This document shows positions 14,601 through 14,719 of a stretch of DNA of 14,719 bases, in pieces (the stretch's first letter is position 1; each line of letters starts with the position of its first letter). The translations under genes and the position numbers were made by a program. The DNA is taken from contig JAMCTA010000011.1 of the NCBI GenBank assembly GCA_023381895.1, forward strand, positions 1-14,719, read 5' to 3'. The notes beneath the pieces were generated by a model. It ran no database searches. It was not told the origin of the DNA and saw only the letters and a list, made by a program, of their open reading frames with translations. The stretch comes from Chloroflexota bacterium (GTDB lineage Bacteria > Chloroflexota > UBA4733).

Positions 14601-14719
14601 TCAAGAAACAACTAACGCAGGGGAAGGGCGGGGGGAGATGGTGTAGTTCCACTCGCCGTGGAAGGCGTGATGCTGGACGTCAAGTGTGGCCATCTCGTCG
14701 TCGGTGACTTTGCGACCGG
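14601..14719 (-). CDS. ISAzo13-type transposase, C-terminal end (partial)
   Basis: The minus strand reads in from the right edge and ends at a TGA at 14601-14603. The 39 visible codons include GRKVTDDEMATLDVQHHAFH and then GEWNYTISPR, which resembles the C-terminus of ISAzo13-family DDE transposases (a VSDxxM then FHGxWNYTI pattern). The catalytic DDE core would lie outside the window. The left end of the insertion sequence should fall between the attC (14546) and 14600; I could not identify its inverted repeat. The insertion next to an attC suggests the cassette region is a target for mobile elements. Confidence 0.6.
   Translation of the reverse strand, partial: GRKVTDDEMATLDVQHHAFHGEWNYTISPRPSPALVVS

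Noticed and set aside
1..14719. CRISPR arrays, tRNA or rRNA genes
   Set aside because: I saw no regularly spaced repeats and no tRNA- or rRNA-like sequence on either strand.

Overview
The window looks like a moderately GC-rich bacterial chromosome segment. It carries mostly single genes or two-gene units separated by long intergenic gaps. The gene mix (a zinc-ribbon protein of the type common in Chloroflexota, an acyl-CoA-type desaturase, a FluG-like glutamine synthetase/amidohydrolase pair, a spinster-type MFS carrier and a zinc-less MDR dehydrogenase) would fit Chloroflexota, possibly a Ktedonobacteria/Thermogemmatispora-like organism. That placement is inference from protein flavour; there is no rRNA or other marker gene here.

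Layout. 1-667 (-): an in-frame chimera of the N-terminal half of an FAD-dependent oxidoreductase and the C-terminal end of an alpha/beta hydrolase, running off the left edge. 998-2053 (+): zinc-less MDR dehydrogenase. 2166-3015 (-): VapC-type PIN toxin and Phd/YefM-type antitoxin, overlapping. 3217-4798 (+): a small, apparently frameshifted gene followed 9 nt later by a D12-class adenine DNA methyltransferase. 4922-6103 (-) and 6222-7517 (+): class I mannose-6-phosphate isomerase divergent from an MFS transporter. 7999-8820 (-): TIM-barrel sugar isomerase/epimerase. 9286-10907 (-): zinc-ribbon protein and fatty-acid desaturase. 11413-13132 (-): glutamine synthetase-like ligase overlapping the start of an amidohydrolase that is cut off after about 127 codons.

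The right end (from about 13.4 kb) changes character. It is more AT-rich and contains a near-consensus sigma70 promoter, a short attC-like site, a class II glutamine amidotransferase gene and a clear integron attC site whose R'' box holds the gene's stop codon. The end of an ISAzo13-type transposase follows on the other strand. This reads as an integron gene cassette (about 913 bp, 13628-14540) with no integrase in view. Inside the cassette gene, the conserved HNG substrate-binding segment is present twice because of a 37-bp perfect direct repeat spaced 72 bp apart.

Decay and rearrangement recur: the chimeric left-hand ORF, the frameshifted methyltransferase neighbour, and the truncated amidohydrolase. 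The amidohydrolase is cut exactly at one copy of a short degenerate repeat whose second copy lies 2.3 kb away. Several genes (dehydrogenase, mannose-6-phosphate isomerase, MFS carrier, epimerase) suggest uptake and interconversion of sugars or sugar acids, but they are not in one operon, so a shared pathway is only a possibility.
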